Of a stretch of DNA of 64,000 bases, positions 1 through 8,108 are shown piece by piece (position 1 is the stretch's first letter; the number at the start of each line of letters is the position of its first letter). A model generated the notes under the pieces. The model made no database searches, was not told where the DNA came from, and saw only the letters and a list, made by a program, of their open reading frames with translations. The position numbers were made by a program, and so were the translations under genes. The stretch comes from G963667145 sp963667145 (GTDB taxonomy: Bacteria > Cloacimonadota > Cloacimonadia > G963667145), in contig OY762943.1 of assembly GCA_963667145.1 (NCBI GenBank), forward strand, positions 248,001-312,000. The letters run 5' to 3'.

Positions 1-1191
1 GTTCCTATTTATGAGCCTGGACTTCGTGAGTTGGTGGAAAAGGTCAGAAAATCGGGAAGAATTAGTTTTACAACTGATATAAAAAAGACTGTTGAAAACT
101 CGGATGTTATCTTCATAGCTGTTGGAACTCCGCCTAAGGAAGACGGTTCTGCGGATTTACAATACGTACTTTCGGTGGCAAAAGAGATTGGCAAGCACAT
201 TAACGGCTACAAGGTTGTGGTGGATAAATCAACAGTGCCTGTTGGAACTGGAAGAATGGTTGCTAAAGCCATACAAGAGGAGTTGGACAATAGGGGTGTT
301 GATTTTGAATTTGATGTTGTTTCCAATCCTGAGTTTTTGCGTGAAGGCAAAGCTATCGGTGATTGTATGCGACCAGATAGAATAGTGATTGGCTCTGATA
401 GCGAGAAAGCCAAAGAAGTGATGAAGAACGTTTATAGAGTTCTTTATTTGAATAAGACGCCTTTTGTTTTCACGGGTTTGGAATCTGCGGAAATGATAAA
501 GTACGCTTCCAACGCTTTTTTGGCGGTGAAAATTTCTTTCATAAATGAGATGGCTTTGCTGTCCGAAAAAATCGGAGCGAGTATTCAGGAAATTTCCAAA
601 GCTATGGGAATGGACGGAAGAATTTCACCCAAGTTTTTGCATGCAGGACCTGGATTTGGAGGTTCTTGCTTCCCGAAAGACACCAAGGCGATAGTGGATG
701 TTGCCAAAAGAAACGGAGAGAAACTTTGCGTTATTGCGGCGGCGATAGAGGCTAACGAGAAGCAAAAGAAAAAAATGGTGGAGAAAATTCTAAAGAAAAT
801 GGGTTCTGTGAATGGCAAAGTGTTTGGGATTTTGGGATTGTCTTTCAAGCCAGAAACTGACGATATGCGTGATGCACCTTCTTTGGACATTGTCAAAGGT
901 TTGGTGGAAAATGGTGTAACTATCAGAGCGTTTTGCCCCGAAGGAATGGAAGAGGCAAAATGGCGACTTGAAGATTGTGCAAAAAGCATCAAGTATTGTT
1001 CCAATGGCTATGAAGCTGCCGAGGGTGTCGACGCTTTGGTTTTGGTGACCGAGTGGAATCAGTTTAGAGGGATGGACTTGCAAAAGATTGCTAAACTGAT
1101 GAAAGGGAAACACTTTTTTGACTTGAGAAACGTTTATTGGAAAGATTCGACAGCGAAAGAGTTGTTTGATTACAGTTGTGTAGGTTGCTGA
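1..1191 (+). CDS. ugd: UDP-glucose 6-dehydrogenase (5' end outside window)
   Basis: Oxidises UDP-glucose to UDP-glucuronate with two NAD+, supplying uronic acid for surface polysaccharide or lipid A modification. The reading frame is open from base 1 (it reads VPIYEPGL, a conserved stretch of the family), so the gene starts upstream and the N-terminal Rossmann motif is missing here. Visible motifs are STVPVGTG, VSNPEFLREG, and GPGFGGSCFPKDT with the catalytic Cys at about 667-669. The C-terminal UDP-binding domain follows (GLSFKPETDDMRDAPS). It is followed by a rho-independent terminator and faces birA. TuaD/Ugd-family members with different C6 specificity (UDP-ManNAc dehydrogenase) are less likely given the GGSCFPKD context. 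Confidence 0.95.
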   Translation, partial: VPIYEPGLRELVEKVRKSGRISFTTDIKKTVENSDVIFIAVGTPPKEDGSADLQYVLSVAKEIGKHINGYKVVVDKSTVPVGTGRMVAKAIQEELDNRGVDFEFDVVSNPEFLREGKAIGDCMRPDRIVIGSDSEKAKEVMKNVYRVLYLNKTPFVFTGLESAEMIKYASNAFLAVKISFINEMALLSEKIGASIQEISKAMGMDGRISPKFLHAGPGFGGSCFPKDTKAIVDVAKRNGEKLCVIAAAIEANEKQKKKMVEKILKKMGSVNGKVFGILGLSFKPETDDMRDAPSLDIVKGLVENGVTIRAFCPEGMEEAKWRLEDCAKSIKYCSNGYEAAEGVDALVLVTEWNQFRGMDLQKIAKLMKGKHFFDLRNVYWKDSTAKELFDYSCVGC

Positions 1192-1212
1192 TTTTTTTTT
1201 TGACTTTAACAG

Positions 1213-1241
1213 AGGCGGGCTTTTGTGAGCTTGCCTTTTTT
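1213..1241 (+). terminator. Rho-independent terminator after ugd
   Basis: An 8-bp stem (1213-1220 with 1229-1236, two G-U pairs), an 8-nt loop and a run of six T. It overlaps the last codons of the convergent birA. Confidence 0.7.
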
Positions 1242-1950
1242 ATTGGGAAAAATCCAAAATAGTTCCCGAGAAAAACGGTTGAGTAAGTCCGCTGTCAAGA
1301 GACAAAACGATGTCGCCGTTTTTGTTTATTTCTTTCACGATTCCTTCGTATTTTGCGAATTGTGTGCCGATAGTGATTTTCTTCCCTTGCAAAAACGAGA
1401 ATCGATTAATGTAATTTTCATCAATGCCGTTTGTGAAATAGTCGTCTAAATTTTCTTGAAAAATATCGATAAAAGCAAGCAAAAACTCTTCGTTGTTGAT
1501 TTCTGTGAAGTTTTTTAGAGAAATAGCGGTGCTTTTGAGTTCACTTGGTAATTTGGAGTTTGTGTTTATCCCAATACCAATTAGCAAATAATTAAGTTTC
1601 TTTTGAACGATAATCCCAGCTAATTTTTTGTGTTTTAGGTAAATGTCGTTTGGCCATTTTATCAGTAATTTATTGGAATCGTAAAATTTCTTTATGCATT
1701 TATGCAGGCATTTCCCGATGAAAAGTGTAAAATTGCTTGATACATCAAGATGCTTGATAGCCATGGTGAACCACAATCCGCCTCTTGGAGAGAGCCATTT
1801 GTTGCCGTGGCGACCCATTCCTGTGAGTTGCTCTTTGGCGATGAATAGAGCGTTGCCCGAGAGGAAGGGGAGCTTATTTTGAGCTTCTATCAGCGTGGAA
1901 CTGCACGTTTCGTATTCAAAAATTTGTTCAAAGGGGTAATTCTTTTCCAT
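1240..1950 (-). CDS. birA: Biotin--[biotin carboxyl carrier protein] ligase
   Basis: Activates biotin to biotinyl-AMP and transfers it to the acceptor lysine of biotin-dependent enzymes. The 236-residue protein has only the catalytic and C-terminal domains. The biotin/AMP loop reads GMGRHGNKWLSPRGG (about residues 44-58), and KWPNDIY (98-104) and KLAGIIVQ follow. There is no N-terminal winged-helix domain, so it is a monofunctional ligase rather than the E. coli-type repressor. A clear substrate in this window is the OadA biotin domain. It lies 23 nt downstream of mnmG and probably shares its transcript. Confidence 0.93.
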   Translation of the reverse strand: MEKNYPFEQIFEYETCSSTLIEAQNKLPFLSGNALFIAKEQLTGMGRHGNKWLSPRGGLWFTMAIKHLDVSSNFTLFIGKCLHKCIKKFYDSNKLLIKWPNDIYLKHKKLAGIIVQKKLNYLLIGIGINTNSKLPSELKSTAISLKNFTEINNEEFLLAFIDIFQENLDDYFTNGIDENYINRFSFLQGKKITIGTQFAKYEGIVKEINKNGDIVLSLDSGLTQPFFSGTILDFSQ

Positions 1951-1973
1951 GTCTATTTTTGGTATTTGTGACT

Positions 1974-3803
1974 TTATTTTGAATTTATTTTTTTCAGATA
2001 AACCAAAATGGAGGTTATATCGGCGTGGCTGATTCCAGAAATTCTGCTGGCTTGTCCGAGGGAAATAGGTTTGATTTTTTGCAGTTTTTCTCTGGCTTCT
2101 AAGGTTATGGTGTCTATTTTGGAGAAATCGAGATTCTCGGGGAATTTTGTTTCTTCCATTGATTGAAAACTCTTGATGTCGTCCAATTGACGTTTTATGT
2201 AGCCTTCGTATTTGATTTTGATTTCTATTTTTTCTGCTGCAAGTTTTGAAATGTCGCTTGCAGGTTTGTAGCCGAATTGTTGCAAAGCTACCAAATCTAT
2301 CCCAGGTCTTTTCAAAATTTGAGCTAATTTTGCAGGCTCTTTTAGGTCAGGATGAGTGGTTGATTTGCGGTTTTTCAAGAAGTCAATCTCTCTATCTACA
2401 ATCTTGCACGTGTTCAAAAAGGATTGGTATCTTGCGGAGGAAACTGTTCCCAGTGAATGTCCGATTGGCATCAATCTTTCGTCTGCGTTGTCTTGGCGGA
2501 GGAAAAGTCTGTATTCTGCTCGAGAGGTGAACATTCTGTATGGTTCGTCTGTTCCTTTGGTTACCAAATCGTCGATTAGCACGCCGATATACGAATTGTC
2601 GCGACTTAGGATTAGTTCACTACTGCTTCCGTCCAAAGTTTTTACGGCGTTTATTCCAGCGATAATTCCTTGTGCTGCAGCTTCTTCGTAACCAGAAGTG
2701 CCGTTGATTTGTCCTGCGAAATACAAACCTTCCACCAGTTTGGTTTCCATTGTTGGTTTGATGTTGGACGGTTCGATATAATCGTATTCTATGGCGTATG
2801 CATAGCGGATGAATTTGGCGTTCTCCAGCCCTGCGATAGAGTGAATGAATTGGTGTTGCACTTCAGGAGCGAGGCTGTTGGACATTCCGTTCACATACCC
2901 TTCAAATGTGTTCACACCTTCGGGTTCGATGAAAACTTGGTGGCGGTCTTTATCAAAAAATCTGTCCACTTTCGTCTCAATGGACGGACAATATCTTGGA
3001 CCTGTTCCCACAATTCTGCCTGAGTAAAGAGCGGATTTGTCAAAATTCGACCTGACAATTTTGTGTGTCTCGGGATTGGTGAAAGTAAGCCAACAGCTAC
3101 AAAGATTGCGAATAGGGATGTTTCTGTATAGACTAAATCCGCTTGGGTCGGGGTCTCCAGGCTGCTCGATGAGTTTGGAATAGTCAATAGTCCTAAGGTC
3201 AATCCTCGCAGGTGTTCCAGTTTTGAAGCGTTTCACGTTAAAATCGACTTGTTTCAATCTTTTGGTGAGGTGCTCGGCTGATGGCTCGCCAGAGCGTCCA
3301 CCTTGGTAGCTGACATCGCCGACATGAATAACTCCTTGCAAAAAAGTTCCGCACGCCAAAATGACTTTTGGAGCGTAATATTTTTGATTTAGGTGAGTAA
3401 CCACGCCTTCAACTTTTCCGTCTTTGATGAGCAAATCGTCAACGCAACTCTCGATGATGTCCAAGTTTTCTTGGTTTTCGCAGTTTATCAGCATTTGCAA
3501 TGAATATTGTTTGCGGTCGTTTTGGCATCTCGGAGACCAAACGGCAGGACCTTTCCCACGATTGAGCATTCTGAATTGTATGCCTGTTTTGTCGGCTGTC
3601 TTGGCGATAACTCCACCGAGTGCGTCTATCTCTTTGGCGATGTGTCCTTTGGCAGGACCACCGACGGATGGGTTGCACGACATTCTGCCGATAGACTCGT
3701 ATTTAATGACGAACATGGCGGTTTTTGCACCCATTTTTGCTGCGATACAAGCGGCTTCACATCCAGCATGACCAGCCCCAACAACAATTACATCGTATTT
3801 CAT
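1974..3803 (-). CDS. mnmG: tRNA uridine-5-carboxymethylaminomethyl synthase MnmG (GidA)
   Basis: FAD enzyme that, with the GTPase MnmE, installs the (carboxymethyl)aminomethyl group on U34 of certain tRNAs. I start it at the ATG at 3803 (MKYDVIVVGAGHAGCEA), giving 609 residues, normal for the family. It has an AGGGA ribosome-binding site, and the longer frame to 4049 is only read-through into the upstream gene. Visible features are the FAD motif GAGHAG (9-14), MSCNPSVGGPAKGH, TGTPARID, CPSIETKVDRF and TSRAEYRLFLRQDNAD, with a helical C-terminus. Its ATG overlaps the RarD-like stop (ATGA), so translation is coupled. No mnmE is in the window. Confidence 0.97.
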   Translation of the reverse strand: MKYDVIVVGAGHAGCEAACIAAKMGAKTAMFVIKYESIGRMSCNPSVGGPAKGHIAKEIDALGGVIAKTADKTGIQFRMLNRGKGPAVWSPRCQNDRKQYSLQMLINCENQENLDIIESCVDDLLIKDGKVEGVVTHLNQKYYAPKVILACGTFLQGVIHVGDVSYQGGRSGEPSAEHLTKRLKQVDFNVKRFKTGTPARIDLRTIDYSKLIEQPGDPDPSGFSLYRNIPIRNLCSCWLTFTNPETHKIVRSNFDKSALYSGRIVGTGPRYCPSIETKVDRFFDKDRHQVFIEPEGVNTFEGYVNGMSNSLAPEVQHQFIHSIAGLENAKFIRYAYAIEYDYIEPSNIKPTMETKLVEGLYFAGQINGTSGYEEAAAQGIIAGINAVKTLDGSSSELILSRDNSYIGVLIDDLVTKGTDEPYRMFTSRAEYRLFLRQDNADERLMPIGHSLGTVSSARYQSFLNTCKIVDREIDFLKNRKSTTHPDLKEPAKLAQILKRPGIDLVALQQFGYKPASDISKLAAEKIEIKIKYEGYIKRQLDDIKSFQSMEETKFPENLDFSKIDTITLEAREKLQKIKPISLGQASRISGISHADITSILVYLKKINSK

Positions 3804-4690
3804 AACGTCCCTTTTTGCAAATTTTTCTTTTGTGTAAATAGTGAAATTATAAAAACTCCGCAAGCTGTCCAAATAAACAGAAGAGCGGTAAGTTGTGCTT
3901 GATTGATATTTTCTTTGAAAACAAAAATACTCAAGAAAAATGTTATTGTTGGTGCTAAAAATTGGATATATCCTTGAGTTGAGAGTTTGATTTTTTTCAC
4001 TCCCGAGGCAAATAGCAAAAGAGGGATTCCTGTAACTATCCCACCGCAAATCAATAAGATATAGTTGGGGAAACTGATAGAATAGCTTTCTGGTGAACTA
4101 AGTAAATAAGCTAGTGCAAAAGGGGCGACCACGAGATTTTCGACAAACATAGTTTGCACAGCGGAGTATTTAATTCTTTTTTTTATCAGCCCGTATACGG
4201 CAAAAGTGGAGCAGAGACTGAGGGAAACGTAGGGAATAGTGCCAAATTTGAAAATCATGATTCCAATGCCTGTCGCGGCAATTATAATTGAGAAGATTTT
4301 GAGGTTGTCGAACTTTTCTTTCAAAAATATTTTGCTCAAAAAAATCACCATAAGAGGATTTATGTAATAGCCGAGCGAGGCATCCAAAACTCTTTCATTG
4401 CAAATTGCCCAAATGTAAACGCTCCAATTACAAAAAATCAACCAACCACAGAAAAATAGCGTGAAAAAATCTTTCCTGTTGCGAAAGATTTTTTTGATTT
4501 CAGGCATCTGCTTGTACGCCAACACAATGATGAACATCATCACGCACGACCACGTAATTCTGTTGCAGATAATAACCCATGGGCTGACACCCGAGATTAG
4601 TACCCAAAACAGCGGGGACAGCCCCCAAATAAGATAGGCGGAGATAGATTCTATGCCACCCATAACGCTTTGATTGTTGGAAATTTTCAT
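3800..4690 (-). CDS. rarD: EamA-family transporter, RarD type
   Basis: A polytopic inner-membrane protein of the drug/metabolite transporter superfamily, with about ten hydrophobic segments across 296 residues. The RarD signature is visible: NWSVYIWAICNERVLDASL then GYYINPL. Substrate is unknown (family members are linked to chloramphenicol resistance or amino-acid export by name only). The first ATG (4690) has no obvious ribosome-binding site. An alternative ATG at 4663 gives MGGIESISAYLIWG, which matches the usual RarD N-terminus better, and a TTGACC box sits about 30 nt upstream of 4690. It overlaps mnmG by ATGA. Confidence 0.85.
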   Translation of the reverse strand: MKISNNQSVMGGIESISAYLIWGLSPLFWVLISGVSPWVIICNRITWSCVMMFIIVLAYKQMPEIKKIFRNRKDFFTLFFCGWLIFCNWSVYIWAICNERVLDASLGYYINPLMVIFLSKIFLKEKFDNLKIFSIIIAATGIGIMIFKFGTIPYVSLSLCSTFAVYGLIKKRIKYSAVQTMFVENLVVAPFALAYLLSSPESYSISFPNYILLICGGIVTGIPLLLFASGVKKIKLSTQGYIQFLAPTITFFLSIFVFKENINQAQLTALLFIWTACGVFIISLFTQKKNLQKGTL

Positions 4691-4737
4691 ACGGCTACTT
4701 TTTTCGGGGGAGCTTTTTGGTCAACAGATTATATGGA

Positions 4738-5109
4738 TTATGACGGACGATTTATAACTTCGCATATAGCAGGGCAGAGCTTAGCTTCTTCTCTGATGGT
4801 GTTGTCGTTTTTCAGAATTTCTGGAACAAATGGGTATTGCTTGCAGAATTTTGGGCGACAGGGATAAATAAGGCATCTATTTTCGTCGTCTAAGTAACAA
4901 TGTGGATTAAGTTTGTCATCACTCAGAACGAGCCAACCTCTTTGCTTTTTGCAATTTTCTTGCAAGAACATAAAAAGCGGTTTCCCCAGAAGAGATGCTA
5001 TGTTCTCGGCTTCTGCCATAGTGATATACACAACGCCGTTTTCTCGCTTGCAACACGCTCCGCATTGTTGACATTTGAAATATTTTTGCAACTTCTCTCT
5101 AAGATTCAT
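4738..5109 (-). CDS. YkgJ-family cysteine-cluster protein
   Basis: A 123-residue protein with a Cys pattern typical of the YkgJ/CxxCxxCC family, thought to bind zinc or an Fe-S cluster. The N-terminal motif is CQQCGACC (about 13-20), and later cysteines lie in CYLDDENRCLIYPCRPKFC and LCPAIC. No reaction is established. I chose the ATG at 5109, which places the first cluster where family members have it and overlaps the upstream FUSC gene by 11 nt. A longer frame to 5178 exists but would overlap by 80 nt. The ribosome-binding site is weak, so coupling to the upstream gene is likely. Confidence 0.8.
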   Translation of the reverse strand: MNLREKLQKYFKCQQCGACCKRENGVVYITMAEAENIASLLGKPLFMFLQENCKKQRGWLVLSDDKLNPHCYLDDENRCLIYPCRPKFCKQYPFVPEILKNDNTIREEAKLCPAICEVINRPS

Positions 5110-6058
5110 CTTTGGATTTTGGAATGATAGAATACGTTTCTTGCAGATTGGATAGAAGGCTCTCGGAAAACTTAACAATGCTTAAATATTCGACGTCCGT
5201 ATCTTCAAAATGTATCGGATCGCTCGGAATCTTAAATTGGATATTCAAATTAAGAGTTGAATTTATTTTTATAAAATCCGCTAAAACCAAGTGCCTGAAT
5301 AGATTTAGATACGGTTTGTAATCTTTATTTTCGATTTTCAATTTATTCAAGACGAAAAAAATATCAGCCAAAAGCATAAGATTTTTGTACAAAATTTTTG
5401 ATGTGTAAATTCGCTTGTTTCTTTTGAAATGCAAAAGGTCTTTAAAACGCATTTCCATTTCATTCCTTTTGAGTTCGGACAAATTACTGCGGATTTTTTT
5501 CAAAGTTTTCCAGTATAGTTCGTATGAGAAGAAAATATTGCTTCCTTGCTTGTAGAAGAGCAATTCTTGGGTTAAAATTTCTTTTATTTTTTCAGAATAT
5601 TCTGCGTAATTTTTACTTGGAGAAATTATCATTGATACTATTAGGGCAATGATAGCACCCAAGCCTGTTTGTAGTATTCTCGAAAGAACTATTGCCCAAG
5701 ACCAAGGGTGCAAAATTCCCGCAATGGCAACAACCATGACGGAAGCGAAAAAAATTGTTTTGAAGTAGGAAATTCTTCCGTAGTAAATGGTGAAATATCC
5801 ACCTATTCCAGCTAAGAGCAAGTAAGTTGTCGGGAAATCTGCAAGCCAAATAACTATGCCACCGAGAGTAGCTCCCAAGATAGTGGACAAAATCCTCAGG
5901 AAACTTTTATGCAGAGTTTGTTCGTAGCGAGGACAAATAAGCACCAAAATTGCCAGAAGAGTCCAATACGGATTTTGGATGTCCAGAAAATAAGCGACAA
6001 CGATAGCAATGGCGACAGAAAGGGAAATTTGCAGGGCTAATCTTTTGTTAGTTCTCAT
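5099..6058 (-). CDS. FUSC-family inner-membrane protein (half size)
   Basis: A 319-residue protein with several N-terminal membrane segments followed by a soluble, helical C-terminal region of about 160 residues. The conserved FUSC stretch is visible: NPYWTLLAILVLICPRYEQT, then LRILSTILGATLGG. Family members (AaeB, YccS, FusC) are aromatic-acid or toxic-compound efflux proteins and are usually about 650-700 residues with two such membrane blocks. I use the ATG at 6058, which overlaps the upstream gene by 11 nt. A TTG 18 nt earlier is an alternative. The adjacent upstream gene looks like the other half. Confidence 0.78.
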   Translation of the reverse strand: MRTNKRLALQISLSVAIAIVVAYFLDIQNPYWTLLAILVLICPRYEQTLHKSFLRILSTILGATLGGIVIWLADFPTTYLLLAGIGGYFTIYYGRISYFKTIFFASVMVVAIAGILHPWSWAIVLSRILQTGLGAIIALIVSMIISPSKNYAEYSEKIKEILTQELLFYKQGSNIFFSYELYWKTLKKIRSNLSELKRNEMEMRFKDLLHFKRNKRIYTSKILYKNLMLLADIFFVLNKLKIENKDYKPYLNLFRHLVLADFIKINSTLNLNIQFKIPSDPIHFEDTDVEYLSIVKFSESLLSNLQETYSIIPKSKDES

Positions 6059-7061
6059 AGGTGATACAATCGTCAATTTCTTTGGCTAAACTTGCCAATC
6101 TTTCCAAACTGACCAAGACTTTTGCTTGGTGTGAATTTGTGGATACTTGACAAAATTCTCTTAATTCAAAGCAAAAAGATTCAATTTCCAGATGGTTTAT
6201 TTCTGTGGATTTGGCAAAAATTTTGTATGCTAAGAGCTTGTATATTTTGGCAAATGAATAAATTATAGAATTTAATTTGCCTTTGAACTCTGGCAAGCAA
6301 TCTCCAATGTTAAACTCAATAATTTTCAAAGCTCTGAAAGTTGTTGCAGTGAAAAAAATGAGTTTTGTATAAAAGTTTTTCTGTTTCTTGTCTGCAATTA
6401 AAACTTCTTCCAAATTTTCTATTTCAGCTATTGTTTCCATGTAATAGGAAAAATCTTCTTTTTTTCGTATGGTTTTGTTTTTATTGGTAGATTTAACTAT
6501 TTTTTTTAACGAATCGGGAATTCTGAGAAAAATTCTGAGAAACAGATATTTTATATTGCGGAGATTTTTACTTTTTAGGATGAGAAAATCGGTAAAAATG
6601 GAGATAGCTCCAGAAATCAGAGACAGAAGCAAATAGTGGAAGTCCATATGCCCAGAGGATAAAAGATAGAAATACGCACTGATATTCAACAAAAATTGGT
6701 TGGTGAGGTTGTTGTCAAAAAGCTGAATTTTGTCCTTGAGATAAAAAGAAAAATAGACGACAACGGTAAGGAGTACGGATTTGAAATAAAAATGTGCTAC
6801 AAATAGCGGAGCAACGGAGATAAAGATTCCCAAACAACTTGCCCAAAAAATAGTGTATGTGGCTCTTTTTTTTAAGCTGATACCAGTTTTGGCATAAACT
6901 AATTGTGATGAAAAAACGAAAGAAAAGACGTGGTATTGATAATCGTCGGTCAGCCAAAGTGAGATGGCAAGAGAGAGCAAAACTCCTAGCGATGATTTGA
7001 CACTATCGGAAAACAAATTCAGCTTTACGGGATTTATGTATCTGAAGATTAAATTTTTCAT
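6048..7061 (-). CDS. FUSC-like membrane protein (second half-size partner)
   Basis: A 337-residue protein with an N-terminal block of hydrophobic segments (from about residue 25 to 165), then a charged, helical cytoplasmic region. Sequence resemblance to FUSC proteins is weaker than in its neighbour, but size, layout and 11-nt overlap match. I infer that the two make one transporter of the usual FUSC architecture. The ATG at 7061 follows almost directly on a rho-independent terminator of the upstream nitroreductase gene, and no Shine-Dalgarno sequence is visible. Confidence 0.6.
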   Translation of the reverse strand: MKNLIFRYINPVKLNLFSDSVKSSLGVLLSLAISLWLTDDYQYHVFSFVFSSQLVYAKTGISLKKRATYTIFWASCLGIFISVAPLFVAHFYFKSVLLTVVVYFSFYLKDKIQLFDNNLTNQFLLNISAYFYLLSSGHMDFHYLLLSLISGAISIFTDFLILKSKNLRNIKYLFLRIFLRIPDSLKKIVKSTNKNKTIRKKEDFSYYMETIAEIENLEEVLIADKKQKNFYTKLIFFTATTFRALKIIEFNIGDCLPEFKGKLNSIIYSFAKIYKLLAYKIFAKSTEINHLEIESFCFELREFCQVSTNSHQAKVLVSLERLASLAKEIDDCITYEN

Positions 7062-7076
7062 TAGTATCAATAAATT

Positions 7077-7107
7077 AAAACAAGGTGACCGATTTCAGGT
7101 CACCTTG
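7077..7107 (-). terminator. Rho-independent terminator after the xdh/nitroreductase operon
   Basis: A perfect 10-bp stem (7081-7090 with 7098-7107, CAAGGTGACC / GGTCACCTTG) with a 7-nt loop. On the minus strand it is followed by TTTT. It ends only about 16 nt before the start codon of the FUSC-like gene. Confidence 0.8.
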
Positions 7108-7122
7108 CGAATGAAATAAATG

Positions 7123-7626
7123 TTAGAAATTGTCGTAAACGACGATCTCTTCTGTCGATTTTTTTTCTTGCTCAGTTGGGCACTCATCAGCATAGCCGAT
7201 GGAAATCAAAGATAAAACAGAATAGTCCTCAGGCAAGTTAATCAGTTCGGCTGCTTTCTCTTGGTTGAACGCACCCAGCCAACAAGAGCCGAGACCTTCG
7301 GCGGACGCTTGCAAAAGAATACTCATCGTCATTCCAAAGCCGTCTGCCAGAGACGAAGGATGTCCGCAACTCATGATATGCTCCAAATTGTTGCAACACA
7401 CAGCTATCACCAATGGAGCTTTCGACGGAAACTCCTGTTTGCAAACATTGACAAGGCTGCTGAGTTTTTGCTTGTCCTGAATGAGAACCAATTTCCAAGG
7501 CTGAATATTTTTAGCGGATGGCGAAAGCCTTGCAGCTTCGATGATGTTAGATAGTTTAGCTTCCTCAATCGCCTTATTTTTGTACGCTCTGCAACTGTAT
7601 CTCTGTTTGAAGCATTCCAATAACAT
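7123..7626 (-). CDS. Nitroreductase-family FMN oxidoreductase
   Basis: A 167-residue flavoprotein of the nitroreductase superfamily, using NAD(P)H to reduce an unidentified substrate. Visible features: the phosphate-binding start (QRYSCRAYKNKAI), the conserved ARLSPSAKNIQPWKLVLI segment, a central helix DGFGMTMSILLQASAEGLGS with CWLG, and the C-terminal ISIGYADE. Length fits the small branch. It is 10 nt downstream of the [2Fe-2S] xdh subunit, so it is in the same operon and may be redox-linked to that enzyme. That link is inference. Confidence 0.88.
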   Translation of the reverse strand: MLLECFKQRYSCRAYKNKAIEEAKLSNIIEAARLSPSAKNIQPWKLVLIQDKQKLSSLVNVCKQEFPSKAPLVIAVCCNNLEHIMSCGHPSSLADGFGMTMSILLQASAEGLGSCWLGAFNQEKAAELINLPEDYSVLSLISIGYADECPTEQEKKSTEEIVVYDNF

Positions 7627-7636
7627 AGCTTTTCCC

Positions 7637-8092
7637 TTAGACTTTATCTACGTTTTGTATGGCGTCAACGATTGGCTTGTAGCCTGTGCATCGGCAGGCA
7701 TTGCCTTCCAACGCTTCTTCTATTTGAGCCAAGGTAGGATTAGGAACTTTGTCCAAAAGGGCTTTGGCACTCATCAGCATTCCCGGAGTACAGAAACCGC
7801 ATTGCACAGCTCCGTACTTGAGGAAGCTCTCCTGCAATTTGCTGAGAGTTGCGTTTTGCTCCAAGTTTTCCACAGTTTCGATTTCTCTTCCTTCCAGTTG
7901 TCCAGCCATAATCAAGCAAGAGTGAACGGCGTTTCCGTCCATAATCACAGTGCAAGCTCCACACTCTCCCACAGCACAGCCTTCTTTGGTGCCAGTCAGT
8001 TCCAAATCTTCACGCAAGACGTCCAAAAGTCGCTTCGATTCGTCCACATCAATGGTATATTTTTTGTTGTTAACCGTAAAATTAATTATCAT
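7637..8092 (-). CDS. xdhC: [2Fe-2S] subunit of a xanthine dehydrogenase-family enzyme
   Basis: Small electron-transfer subunit of a molybdenum hydroxylase. At 151 residues it has an N-terminal plant-type ferredoxin domain with Cys 39, 44, 47 and 59 (EGCAVGECGACTVIMDG). A C-terminal helical domain carries the second cluster at Cys 98, 101, 133 and 135 (QCGFCTPGM, NACRCTGY). I start at the ATG at 8092, which has an AGAGG site. The longer frame to 8185 would overlap the upstream gene. The gene lies 16 nt after the fused Mo/FAD subunit. The symbol follows E. coli usage and does not prove xanthine as substrate. Confidence 0.93.
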   Translation of the reverse strand: MIINFTVNNKKYTIDVDESKRLLDVLREDLELTGTKEGCAVGECGACTVIMDGNAVHSCLIMAGQLEGREIETVENLEQNATLSKLQESFLKYGAVQCGFCTPGMLMSAKALLDKVPNPTLAQIEEALEGNACRCTGYKPIVDAIQNVDKV

Positions 8093-8108
8093 TTTCCAAA
8101 CCTCTAAA

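Noticed and set aside
1974..4049. 691-residue frame for MnmG
   Set aside because: The first 82 residues are the RarD-like gene read in another frame. The real start is the ATG at 3803 with an RBS.
7541..8107. 188-codon plus-strand frame antisense to the xdh small subunit
   Set aside because: Shadow frame of two well-supported minus-strand genes.
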